A stretch of DNA of 30,671 bases, taken from JAFGPJ01 sp964612465. Lineage in GTDB: Bacteria > Planctomycetota > Phycisphaerae > Sedimentisphaerales > Anaerobacaceae. The notes below the pieces were generated by a model. That model was not told the origin of the DNA, did no database searches, and was given only the letters and a program-made list of their open reading frames with translations. Below, piece by piece: positions 8,106 to 16,752 of this stretch; within the stretch, counting starts at the first letter, position 1, and each line of letters starts with the position of its first letter. The position numbers and the translations under genes were made by a program. The stretch lies in the NCBI GenBank assembly GCA_964612465.1, contig CAZTDF010000033.1, forward strand, positions 1 through 30,671, read 5' to 3'.

Positions 8106-8155
8106 ATTGAAGTAAGAAGTTCTGATAATTGAAATCCTGCTTAGGTATGACAGAA

Positions 8156-9316
8156 ATGAAACAATACCGGCGTTTTGCGTTTTTCATTTTGATTTCTGCA
8201 TGTTTGGCCCGGCCTGTATTCGGTTGCGCGATTCCCGTTTTTCGCTACGCTCTGGAGCGTTGGGCTCCTGATGCTTATGAAGCCGTCATAATCCACCGCG
8301 GCCCGCTTGCCGATGATGATCCTGCTTCTTCGCTGTTAAAAGGCGACGAGGCGGAATTCCTGAATCTGAGTATCTCGACGATGGATTTGGAGACATCGGC
8401 GGAAAATGAGGTGACAAGTCTTTTGGGCGGGGCCGTTCCGGAAACTCTGCCGGCCCTGGCGATCTGGTACCCCCTGCAAAAAGGCCGGGCGGCACCGTTC
8501 TGGACCGGTGAATTTACGCCGGCGGCGGTCAAGGCTCTGATTCAGTCGCCGAAGCGGCTGCAGTTGGCCCAGCGTCTGACGGATGGCCAAACGGCCGTGT
8601 GGATTGTTGTCGAATCAGGCAACGCCGCCAAAGACAAGGCGGCCATGCAGAAACTTGACCAGCAACTTGCCACGGCGACAAAAGAGCTTACGGAAATGGC
8701 GACGCAGCTTGCCGAGGAACTGGAGACGCCCGGGCTGTCGTACGAATTCTCGACGCTGGCAATCTCACGCTCCGATCCAAAGGAACAAATGCTGCTTGAG
8801 ATACTGTTGAAGAGCGAGTCGGACCTGGGGGACTATGCGGACGAGGCGATTGTGTTTCCGGTATTCGGACGAGGCCGGACGCTCTATGCTCTTGCCTCGG
8901 AAGGGATCAACGCCGATACGATTCGGGAGACGGTCGCTTTTATTACGGGCCCGTGCGGCTGCGAATTAAAAATGCTCAACCCCGGTGTAGATTTGCTGAT
9001 GGCCGTAAACTGGGACGCCGCCGCGATGCAGTTCTATCAGGAGTTCTACGAAATGGCCGAAGAGCCGCTGCCGGAGCTGACCGGTGTATTCCCGGATGAG
9101 CCGGCCGATGCCAGTCTCAATGCACAGGGCCAAGTTGTTGCCGCGGCGATTAGCAAATCACCCCAACCGCTCTCTGCACCGATCATCGAAACACCGGAGC
9201 GGAAGGTTCGCGGCTTCGGCGTGATGGGAACGACCGCTGTTTCCCTGACCGCCATCCTGGTGGTTGCTGCTTTAGGGACCTTTGCTATGAGCCGTTTCAG
9301 AAAGGGACATCCATGA
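8156..9316 (+). CDS. Uncharacterised exported protein, CAIPVFRYALERW family, C-terminal anchor
   Basis: I do not know a characterised homologue. The 386-residue protein has a signal sequence (1-23) ending RPVFG before C24, then the striking CAIPVFRYALERW. C24 could be lipid-modified, though Phe at -2 is atypical. A central region, about 130-230, contains LTDGQTAVWIVVESG and an Ala/Glu-rich helix. A second alpha/beta-looking segment has EAIVFPVFGRGRTLYAL followed by GPCGCEL with cysteines C267 and C269 and NPGVDLLMAVNWD. A hydrophobic helix at about 356-380 precedes a short RFRKGHP tail, giving a type I membrane topology. The two similar halves resemble tandem thioredoxin-like folds, but this is a weak impression. 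The start is uncertain: ATGs at 8147 and 8156 share the same weak AGG. It heads the cluster with the FtsX permeases 91 bases downstream. Confidence 0.7.
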   Translation: MKQYRRFAFFILISACLARPVFGCAIPVFRYALERWAPDAYEAVIIHRGPLADDDPASSLLKGDEAEFLNLSISTMDLETSAENEVTSLLGGAVPETLPALAIWYPLQKGRAAPFWTGEFTPAAVKALIQSPKRLQLAQRLTDGQTAVWIVVESGNAAKDKAAMQKLDQQLATATKELTEMATQLAEELETPGLSYEFSTLAISRSDPKEQMLLEILLKSESDLGDYADEAIVFPVFGRGRTLYALASEGINADTIRETVAFITGPCGCELKMLNPGVDLLMAVNWDAAAMQFYQEFYEMAEEPLPELTGVFPDEPADASLNAQGQVVAAAISKSPQPLSAPIIETPERKVRGFGVMGTTAVSLTAILVVAALGTFAMSRFRKGHP

Positions 9317-9407
9317 TTGTCCGGAAGCCGGTAACAAACGGAGGTATTAGAGTTGCAATAATAGCGAATGTGAAAGTAAAGGATGCTTTGAGCAAATAGT
9401 AGTTCTT

Positions 9408-10685
9408 ATGACAATTTCACGTTTGATAATTAGAGAGATTCTACATCGCAAGCTCAATTTCGCATTAGGATTACTATCTGTCGCGGTGGCTGTAGGATGC
9501 CTTGCTGGTTCGCTTACACTGGTGAGATTACATGATGCTCGGACGCAATCAATTCTCGTACAAAAAAGAATCGAGACTCAGGAAAAGATGCGTGTTCTGG
9601 AAGATGACGTTAGGAGAGCGATGCAAAAACTCGGATTCAACATTGTTATTCTTCCCAAAGACCAAAACCTCAGCGACTGGTATGCAGATGATTATGGAGA
9701 TAAGTATATGCCGGAGAAGTACCTTTCTCGGCTTCAGGAGTCCGGGATTGTGACTATTGAACACCTTGTGCCAAGACTGCGTCAGAAGGTGAAGTGGCCC
9801 GAAACAAAATGGGCGGTTATCCTTGTAGGTACATCGGATAAAAAAGCTGTTAATCCTGTTCTGTATTCCCATGAGTTGAGTATCGAGGCAGTTCCGCGGG
9901 GAAAGATTGTATTGGGTTACGAAGTTCAACAGGGACTTGGACTGAATGTTGGTGACAGGATTCGATTTATGGGCAATGAATTTGTTGTACACAGGTGCAA
10001 TGGAGAGTTGGGCACAGAGGATGATATGTCAGTATGGATAAATCTGCAGGAAGCACAGGAACTACTTAATAAAAAGGGATTTATAAACGAGATTCTCGCT
10101 TTTGAATGTCGCAGCGCCTGGGCGGACCTGCCAAAAGTCAGGGCCGAAATTACACGGATACTCCCAGGCACACAGGTGATTGAAAAGGCATCAAATGTGC
10201 TTGCAAAAGTACATGCCTATACTAAAGTGGAGGATGAAGGAAAGGCTGCTATTGAAAGGGAGAGAGAACATATGGCTCAATTGAGAGTAACCAGGACACG
10301 TTTTGTCAGAATTCTGGTTTCATTGGTAATGGTTATATGCCTCGTGTGGATTGCATTGTTGGCAGTGGGGAATGTACGAGGACGACGAACGGAGATAGGT
10401 ATACTGCGCACACTGGGTTTTCGCTCCCGACAGATACTTTACATTTTTTTGTCAAGGGCTATCGTAATCGGCCTTTTCGGCGGGATTCTGGGATTCCTGG
10501 CTGGAAGCTTTCTCGGCAGCAATTGGTCGGAGCCGGTCGGTGAAAGCAGGTATGAGTGGATGTTAAATTTCGAGCTGTTTGGGCTTGCGGTATGTGTGGC
10601 GATGGTAATCGCGGTAGCCGCCAGTTGGATTCCAGCAATGCTTGCTGCCAGGCAGGACCCGGCTGTCGCTTTGCGGCAGGAGTAA
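9408..10685 (+). CDS. FtsX/MacB-type ABC transporter permease, copy 1
   Basis: A 425-residue inner-membrane permease of the MacB/FtsX/LolC type. One helix lies at about 17-38. It is followed by a large extracytoplasmic domain with a Glu/Arg-rich helix (about 50-75), FNIVILPKDQNLSDWYADDY, MPEKYLSRLQ and RQKVKWPETK. Three helices follow from about 302, with the cytoplasmic coupling motif EIGILRTLGFRSRQIL and the family ending ARQDPAVALRQE. Such permeases usually act as mechanotransmitters, coupling cytoplasmic ATP hydrolysis to work in the periplasm, not as simple channels. It is paralogous along its whole length to the next gene, so the two probably form a heterodimer driven by the ATPase at 12125. 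The ATG at 9408 has no strong Shine-Dalgarno. Confidence 0.88.
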   Translation: MTISRLIIREILHRKLNFALGLLSVAVAVGCLAGSLTLVRLHDARTQSILVQKRIETQEKMRVLEDDVRRAMQKLGFNIVILPKDQNLSDWYADDYGDKYMPEKYLSRLQESGIVTIEHLVPRLRQKVKWPETKWAVILVGTSDKKAVNPVLYSHELSIEAVPRGKIVLGYEVQQGLGLNVGDRIRFMGNEFVVHRCNGELGTEDDMSVWINLQEAQELLNKKGFINEILAFECRSAWADLPKVRAEITRILPGTQVIEKASNVLAKVHAYTKVEDEGKAAIEREREHMAQLRVTRTRFVRILVSLVMVICLVWIALLAVGNVRGRRTEIGILRTLGFRSRQILYIFLSRAIVIGLFGGILGFLAGSFLGSNWSEPVGESRYEWMLNFELFGLAVCVAMVIAVAASWIPAMLAARQDPAVALRQE

Positions 10686-10730
10686 CCGACCTAATTGGAA
10701 ATTGGTTATGCTTTTTGAAAGAATTCAATT

Positions 10731-12026
10731 GTGAAAATTTGGCACATACTGGCAAGGGAAATACTGCACCGCTGGCTTAGTTTTACATTAGGAACTTTTG
10801 CTGTTATCGTTGCCGTTGGTTCGCTGACAGGGGCGGTGACGTTGCTGAAGTTACATGACCTTCAAACTCAGAAGATATTGAACGATAAAGAAGAAGAAAC
10901 CGAGAAGAAGATGGCGGTTTTGAAAGATGAAATGCGAAAGGCAACATTGAAACTGAAATTTAACCTTTTGATTCTTCCAAAACAACAGAGTATTCGAGAC
11001 TTGCATATCAAAGGTTATCCTTCGGAATATATGCCGGAGGAATATGTTACGCGTTTGGCGAATTCGGGAATTATTGTCGTTCGTCATTTCTTGCCGAGCC
11101 TGCAGCAAAGAATAAAATGGCCGGAGAAAAATCGCACGATTACTCTGGTCGGGGCGCGAGGTGAAGTCCCGAACCTCCACAAAGATCCAAGGAAGCCCCT
11201 TGTTCAGCCGGTACCCCTGGGAACTATAGTGCTCGGATACGGATTGCACCAGAGTCTCGGACTGGAAGTTGGTGACAAGGTCAAGCTTCTTGGCAAAGAA
11301 TTCACCGTTCACAAGTGCTACGAAGAACGTGGCAGTAAAGATGACTTCACAGCATGGATTCATTTAAGCCAGGCGCAGGAGCTTATCGACAAAGAAGGGC
11401 TTATCAACGCGATTCTTGCTCTCGAATGCCTTTGCCAGGGAGCGGAAGGCCTGCTGGAGAAGGTTCGAGAAGAGATAAGGCAGATTCTTCCGGGAACGCA
11501 GGTTATCGAGATGGGAACCAAGGCTATTGCCAGAGCCGAGGCCAGAGTAAAAGTGGGTCAGGAAGCAAAAGCGTCAGTTGAGAGAGAGAGGCGGCACAGA
11601 ACTCAGATGCGCTCTGAGCGTGAATTTTTTGCGGCTGTGCTGGTCCCCTTAGTTATGGTGGCTTGCGCTGTATGGATCGGCTTACTTGCGTTTAACAATG
11701 TCCGTGACCGTAAAGTTGAAATTGGAATTCAAAGAGCGATAGGTTTCCGGGCTGGACAAATTATGTTTTTATTTCTTTCAAAGTTTTTTGTAATGGGATT
11801 GCTTGGAGGTTTTTTGGGGATCTTTGCCGGTCTCGGTTTAGGCAGGTGGCTCGCGTTCGTGCTGGAGGATGATATGGAAGGAATTGTTACTGCTGGTGAA
11901 CTGTTCAATCCTGGCCTGTTTTTGCTGTGCCTGATTATAGCGCCGGTGTTAACTGTCATATCCGGCTGGCTTCCGACCATGGTCGCAATTCGACAGGACC
12001 CGGCAGATGTGTTGAGAGAAGAGTAA
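10731..12026 (+). CDS. FtsX/MacB-type ABC transporter permease, copy 2
   Basis: The 431-residue paralogue of the preceding gene, 45 bases downstream and starting at GTG. Shared landmarks in the same order are HILAREILHRWLSFTLG versus IIREILHRKLNFALG, the periplasmic FNLLILPKQQS, YMPEEYVTRL and QRIKWPEKNR, the KVGQEAKASVERERRHR helix, and EIGIQRAIGFRAGQIM before the last helices. It ends AIRQDPADVLREE. The copies differ most around residues 150-160 and in the last periplasmic loop, where this one has a longer Asp/Glu-rich loop (VLEDDMEGIVTAGE). The tandem pair points to an old duplication with divergence into two non-identical subunits. Confidence 0.88.
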   Translation: MKIWHILAREILHRWLSFTLGTFAVIVAVGSLTGAVTLLKLHDLQTQKILNDKEEETEKKMAVLKDEMRKATLKLKFNLLILPKQQSIRDLHIKGYPSEYMPEEYVTRLANSGIIVVRHFLPSLQQRIKWPEKNRTITLVGARGEVPNLHKDPRKPLVQPVPLGTIVLGYGLHQSLGLEVGDKVKLLGKEFTVHKCYEERGSKDDFTAWIHLSQAQELIDKEGLINAILALECLCQGAEGLLEKVREEIRQILPGTQVIEMGTKAIARAEARVKVGQEAKASVERERRHRTQMRSEREFFAAVLVPLVMVACAVWIGLLAFNNVRDRKVEIGIQRAIGFRAGQIMFLFLSKFFVMGLLGGFLGIFAGLGLGRWLAFVLEDDMEGIVTAGELFNPGLFLLCLIIAPVLTVISGWLPTMVAIRQDPADVLREE

Positions 12027-12124
12027 ATCTCTACAGAAGAAGAGACCATTAAAAAACGACAATGGTAAATCGAACTACCGCTATGTGCTTTGGATTTCTA
12101 ATTACGAGTTTTTAGGTAAACAAG

Positions 12125-12781
12125 ATGGTTGAGTTCAAAAATGTTACTAAGATTTATGACGGCCCGGAAGGCAAGGTGGCGGCTCTCGATAGGGTCTCGT
12201 TATCTGTCCAGCCGGGGGAATTCTTAGCAGTATGTGGTCCGAGCGGCTGTGGAAAAACCACGCTGCTGTTGACCGCCGGCGGCCTTCTGCGGCCAAGTGA
12301 CGGACAGATGAGTCTCGATGGACAGGACCCCTACGTACTGAGTCCAGAGATGCGAAGCAGACTGCGGGCCCGCACGATCGGATTCGTCTTTCAGCAGTTC
12401 CACCTGATACCCTACCTGACGGTTCGGCAGAACATTTTAGCTCCGTCGCTGGCCTTTCCGACAAAAGAGGCTGATCAAAGAGCGCAAGAACTCGTCAGTC
12501 GTTTCGGTCTGGATGAACGCGCCGGCCATGTGCCGGCCCAGATTAGCACCGGCCAGAGGCAGCGTACGGCCCTGGCGCGAGCTCTCTTGAATAAACCGAA
12601 AATTATATTAGCTGACGAACCTACCGGAAATCTGGACGAGGGTAATGCAAATACTGTGTTAGGCTACCTCAGTCAATATGTCGCCGAGGGTGGATGTGTG
12701 CTGCTTGTTACCCACGATGTCCGGACAGCCACACACGCAACACGCAGCTTACAGATGAGCCAGGGACGGTTGGTTGAGTAG
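12125..12781 (+). CDS. ABC transporter ATP-binding protein (MacB/LolD type)
   Basis: The 218-residue cytoplasmic ATPase expected to power the two FtsX-type permeases. Motifs in order: Walker A GPSGCGKTT (38-46), Q-loop Q90, signature ISTGQRQR (140-147), Walker B IILADEPTGNLD (160-171) and switch His H197 in LLVTHD. The signature has Thr where LSGGQ has Gly, a common variation in this subfamily, and all catalytic residues are present. Length and motif spacing are those of LolD/FtsE/MacB ATPases. It lies 98 bases after permease 2, and its stop is 37 bases before the ATG of the propeller gene, so all are probably one transcript. Confidence 0.93.
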   Translation: MVEFKNVTKIYDGPEGKVAALDRVSLSVQPGEFLAVCGPSGCGKTTLLLTAGGLLRPSDGQMSLDGQDPYVLSPEMRSRLRARTIGFVFQQFHLIPYLTVRQNILAPSLAFPTKEADQRAQELVSRFGLDERAGHVPAQISTGQRQRTALARALLNKPKIILADEPTGNLDEGNANTVLGYLSQYVAEGGCVLLVTHDVRTATHATRSLQMSQGRLVE

Positions 12782-12818
12782 GCCGACGCCCCCGGTGAAT
12801 ATTTCGAAAGGGAGAAAA

Positions 12819-15800
12819 ATGAGAACGATAACTATTGCTCTGATCATCGTAGCGGCCGGAATTCTTCTCAGTCAGCCCAATGTAGGTTTGGCAAACCAGA
12901 ATCAGCCGCTCATCGATCAAATCGGTGTCACTCGCGGAATCTGTGTGGTGCTCGGCGATGCCGGGTGTCAGCGTACTCTTCAGCTCGCCGGCAACAGCGA
13001 ACTGTTGATCTATCTCCAACTGCCGCGAGCCGAGGATGTACAAGCTGCATGCAAAATCGCCGACGAGGCCGGGCTCTACGGCAATCGTATCTTTATCGAG
13101 AAAGGCGCCACATCAAAATTGCATCTGGCGGATAACCTGGCCGACGCCCTGATAGCCGTCGGGCGGCAAACCGACGTTTCCGAAGCCGAGGTGCTCAGAG
13201 TCCTGCGACCGGGCGGCAAAGCCCTGCTGGGACGCAAGGTTCTGATCAAGCCGTCTCTTAATGGCGTCGATGATTGGAGTCACCCGTATCATGGCCCGGA
13301 CAATAATCCGCAATCAGAAGACAGAGTCGTTCGAGCACCCTATCTGACACAGTTTCTGGCTGAGCCGCGCTATGCGCCGATGCCTCAGGTAGCGGTGGCT
13401 TCGGCCGGTCGTACGTTCAAGGCGTTCGGACACGTAGCCTTCAAAACACGGGAAGAGACCTTCCTTAACAAGCTCGTGGCGTTCGACGGCTATAATGGCA
13501 CGATGCTCTGGCAGCGGGACCTAACTGAGGGCGTGATGATACATCGCAATACAATGATTGCAACACCGACGACATTGTATGTCGGTGACGATAAGTCCTG
13601 TAAGCTAATTGATACAGCTACCGGCAAATTGAAGGATGAAATTATCCCACCGGTGGAAAAAGCCGGCGGGACATTCTGGAAATGGATGGCTCTGGAGGAC
13701 GGTGTTCTCTATGCACTTATGGGAGAGCAGGAACAAAGAGACCCAACAATGCGATGGCGCCGGGAGTTGCACGGCTGGCCTTGGAACCCGATATCAAAAG
13801 GCTTTAATCAACCTGACGGTATCAGGGACAGCGAGAAGGCGTATGTAGCCCATCCGTGGGGCTTCGGTCGAAATGTACTGGCAATTGACCCAAAAACGAA
13901 ACATGTCCTGTGGAGCTATCGAGAAGATGAGCCGGTTGACAGCCGGGCAATGTGTATGAAAAACGGTCGAATCTTCATCTTTCGATTTGGAGCGTATCTG
14001 ACCTGTCTGAATGCGAAAACCGGTGAGGTCTTATGGCGAAAGACGCCGGAGAATGCCCCCGAATTATTTAAGTCGCTTGGTACTTTTCTGAACCGCCAGG
14101 ACTGGCGCACTAACTGGCGAACTACAGGTTATCTTCAGTGCAGCGATAAGGCCTTGTATTTTGCCGGTCCTCCAATCGGTAAGCTTCTTGCCGTTTCAAC
14201 CGAAGACGGGCGCATCCTTTGGGAGAACTCCTACAATAACTTTCAGCTAATCCTGCGGGAAGATGGTCTATATGGTATCAGCGGTCAAATTGATGAAGGC
14301 AATCTCAGCAAGAAGTTTGATCCGCTCACTGGAGCAGTATTGGCGGAGTTTAAGACAGCTCGTCGGGCATGTACTCGGCCAACGGGATCTGTCGATGCCA
14401 TATTCTACCGGGCAGGAGGTGGGACGACGCGATTGGACTTGGCCAGCGGGCGTCCGGACTGGATTTCACCTATGCGCCCCCCATGTCATGATGGTGTGAC
14501 CATTGCCAATGGTCTATTATACTTCTGGCCGTCGGTCTGTGATTGCCAGCTTACGCTCTACGGCATCACCTGCCTCGGACCGGCAGGGGACTTCGAGTTT
14601 AGCCCACATGCAACCCAGGCAGAACGTCTTGAGAAGAGCGCCAACGATTTGACAAAAGTCGCAAACTTTTCCGAATCCCCGGCCGACTGGCCCGCATTTC
14701 GCGCCGACAATACCGGCAGCGCCACCTCCGCAGCAATCATCCCCAATAAGGTCAAATTGCTCTGGCGATTCGAACCGAAAGCGATATTCCTCTCGGCGGC
14801 ACCTCTGCCGACCGCTCCTGTCGCCGCCGGTGGGCTTGTGTTTACCGGCGGGCCCGATGGTATCGTCCGGGCCTTCGACGCTGCCAGCGGCGATTTGCGA
14901 TGGAAAGCATATACAGGCGGGGCAATCCGAATTCCGCCGACAATCTGGAAGGGGCGTGCCCTGGTCGGCTCCGGCGACGGATGGGTATACGCATTCGAGG
15001 CGCAGACGGGCCGGCTGCTCTGGCGGTTTCGTGCAGCTCCGGTAGAGCGGACGATTCCCGTTTACGGTTCACTGATGTCCACCTGGCCCGCCGCCAGCGG
15101 AGTGCTGGTTAATGACGGTATTGCCTACGTCGCGGCGGGTATCGCCAACTACGACGGTACTTATGTCTATGCACTCGACGCCGCGACCGGCCAGATAAAG
15201 TGGCAGAACAACACATCGGGACATCTGGACCGGCAGGCACGTACCGGAGTGAGCGTGCAGGGCCATCAACTACTTCACGACGGCAAGCTCTACTTAGCCA
15301 GCGGCACATCTATCTCGCCGGCTGTTTATGACATTACTGATGGAAAATGCCTTAACAACCCTGCTTTGCTCCGACACTTTAGACAAAATAATATCATTAC
15401 GTCGCAAAGCCCCCGCGGGTGGGAACTGTCACTGCTCGGCGACCAGGTCGTGGCATGCGGCAAGCCTTTCTACGGGCACCCGAAATACGAAGTCTTCGAC
15501 AATACCGTCTTCGGCAAGGTCTTTCTCGCATCAGCCGGCGGTCGGGACATTGCCTGGGTGAGCAACCAGCAGAACAAAAGGATTATGTCCTTAGATAAGA
15601 TCGACAGAAACATGCTGAGGAAAAGAATGGCCGCGCCGAGTAATCGTTTCAACCTTGACTTCAACAGGCTCGGTATTAAGAACAAGCCGTTGTGGAATTA
15701 CAACTGTAAGGACAGTGTCGCTCTGGCGGTTTGTAAGAACGCCGTCGTGGCGGCCTGTAAATCGGAGATTGTAGCCCTGGACCTTCAGGACGGCAAAGTC

Positions 15801-15947
15801 CTCTGGTCGCAACCGGTGCCGGCGGCCCCGGTTCCCTGGGGTCTGGCCATAGACCGTAACGGCCGTGCAGTAGTCACCCTCGAAAACGGACAGGTACTGT
15901 GCTTGGGCAACAGCAGGGGAAAATTATTATCGGCTTGCCTTAAATAA
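12819..15947 (+). CDS. Secreted methyltransferase-like / PQQ-type beta-propeller fusion protein
   Basis: A 1042-residue exported protein. Residues 1-25 are a signal peptide (IALIIVAAGILLSQPNVGLA). Residues about 35-135 look like a class I methyltransferase Rossmann domain: GICVVLGDAG at the motif I position, IFIEKGATSKLHLADNLADA, and VLRPGGKALLG, the usual post-III motif. The glycine-rich SAM loop is degenerate, so catalysis is doubtful. From about 150 the protein is a PQQ/quinoprotein-type propeller with repeated blade motifs such as LVAFDGYNGTMLWQR, AIDPKTKHVLWSY, CLNAKTGEVLWRK and ALDLQDGKVLWSQ. DWPAFRADNTGSA near 625 marks a second propeller half. The ATG at 12819, with AAAGGGAG just upstream, is preferred over an upstream TTG that overlaps the ABC gene. 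Whether PQQ is bound cannot be told; many such propellers are scaffolds. Confidence 0.85.
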   Translation: MRTITIALIIVAAGILLSQPNVGLANQNQPLIDQIGVTRGICVVLGDAGCQRTLQLAGNSELLIYLQLPRAEDVQAACKIADEAGLYGNRIFIEKGATSKLHLADNLADALIAVGRQTDVSEAEVLRVLRPGGKALLGRKVLIKPSLNGVDDWSHPYHGPDNNPQSEDRVVRAPYLTQFLAEPRYAPMPQVAVASAGRTFKAFGHVAFKTREETFLNKLVAFDGYNGTMLWQRDLTEGVMIHRNTMIATPTTLYVGDDKSCKLIDTATGKLKDEIIPPVEKAGGTFWKWMALEDGVLYALMGEQEQRDPTMRWRRELHGWPWNPISKGFNQPDGIRDSEKAYVAHPWGFGRNVLAIDPKTKHVLWSYREDEPVDSRAMCMKNGRIFIFRFGAYLTCLNAKTGEVLWRKTPENAPELFKSLGTFLNRQDWRTNWRTTGYLQCSDKALYFAGPPIGKLLAVSTEDGRILWENSYNNFQLILREDGLYGISGQIDEGNLSKKFDPLTGAVLAEFKTARRACTRPTGSVDAIFYRAGGGTTRLDLASGRPDWISPMRPPCHDGVTIANGLLYFWPSVCDCQLTLYGITCLGPAGDFEFSPHATQAERLEKSANDLTKVANFSESPADWPAFRADNTGSATSAAIIPNKVKLLWRFEPKAIFLSAAPLPTAPVAAGGLVFTGGPDGIVRAFDAASGDLRWKAYTGGAIRIPPTIWKGRALVGSGDGWVYAFEAQTGRLLWRFRAAPVERTIPVYGSLMSTWPAASGVLVNDGIAYVAAGIANYDGTYVYALDAATGQIKWQNNTSGHLDRQARTGVSVQGHQLLHDGKLYLASGTSISPAVYDITDGKCLNNPALLRHFRQNNIITSQSPRGWELSLLGDQVVACGKPFYGHPKYEVFDNTVFGKVFLASAGGRDIAWVSNQQNKRIMSLDKIDRNMLRKRMAAPSNRFNLDFNRLGIKNKPLWNYNCKDSVALAVCKNAVVAACKSEIVALDLQDGKVLWSQPVPAAPVPWGLAIDRNGRAVVTLENGQVLCLGNSRGKLLSACLK

Positions 15948-15993
15948 CTGATGTACAGACTGCCTGATTATGCGGCAAATGGAGATTAGTCTT

Positions 15994-16734
15994 ATGATGG
16001 AACTTTTGCAACGTTTCAATTTATCTGCTCTGGTATTGCTTTTGTATAGCGCTGGTTGTGCTACGGTTGAACACGCACCCTCGTCTCCGGACGAGAAATA
16101 TACCGAGCAAAATGCGCTTGGCATGATAAGGGCAAGCCGGGGGACACTCGCGCCCGTTTACGCTCCCTTGGCCGAGCAGATTGCGACGGATTTCAACCTG
16201 CGGGAGAAAGAAGGTATCGGTATAGACCTCGGCAGCGGCCCGGGGACGCTCATTCTCGAACTATGCAGACATACCCGGCTGCATTGGATCAACGCCGATA
16301 TCAATCCGCATTTCTTTCCGTATTTTTATAAGCAGGCGCAGCAGCGAGGTTATGGTCACCGTGTCAGTGCCGTCTTCGCCGATGCCTGCGCCCTGCCTTT
16401 TCGCGATAACTATGCGGACATCATTGTCAGCAGGGGTTCTTTTCCTTTCTGGCAGGACAAGAGACGAGCGTTCGGTGAGATATATCGCGTTCTGAAACCC
16501 GGAGCGGTCGCTTACATCGGGCGCGGATTTTCGAGAAACCTGCCCGTTGCAACGGCGAAAAAAATTCGCGGTAAGCAAGGCGGAAAAATGAAATATAATC
16601 TGGATAAAGCGGCAGACGAGCTGCGGCAAATTATGAAGGTGCTGCAAATCAAAGAATGGAAAATTCACAGGCCGAATCCTCCGGGCAGCGATAAAGTCAA
16701 TTACGGCATCTGGATCGAATTCCATAAGCCCTGA
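15994..16734 (+). CDS. Class I SAM-dependent methyltransferase with lipoprotein signal
   Basis: A 246-residue methyltransferase-fold protein. Its core has motif I GIGIDLGSGPGTLILEL (about 76-92), an acidic motif II (INADINPHFF), FADACALPFRDNYADIIVSR and EIYRVLKPGAVAYIGRGF, all as in class I SAM-dependent enzymes, so the SAM pocket looks intact. The odd point is the N-terminus: LSALVLLLYSAGC is a lipoprotein-type signal with predicted acylated C22. The ATG at 15994 is preferred because GGAG lies nine bases upstream; an ATG at 15970 would keep the same signal. It follows the propeller fusion by 46 bases and precedes the prepilin-like gene by 18. SAM is not expected outside the cytoplasm, so it may use another ligand, or the helix may serve only as an anchor. 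Confidence 0.82.
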   Translation: MMELLQRFNLSALVLLLYSAGCATVEHAPSSPDEKYTEQNALGMIRASRGTLAPVYAPLAEQIATDFNLREKEGIGIDLGSGPGTLILELCRHTRLHWINADINPHFFPYFYKQAQQRGYGHRVSAVFADACALPFRDNYADIIVSRGSFPFWQDKRRAFGEIYRVLKPGAVAYIGRGFSRNLPVATAKKIRGKQGGKMKYNLDKAADELRQIMKVLQIKEWKIHRPNPPGSDKVNYGIWIEFHKP

Positions 16735-16752
16735 AACTAAAAGGAGCAAGAC

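Noticed and set aside
7798..8115. 105-codon frame between the beta-helix gene and the cluster
   Set aside because: A different frame of the same DNA ends in a clear propeller C-terminus; this frame is Pro/Arg/Ser-rich and unlike any family.
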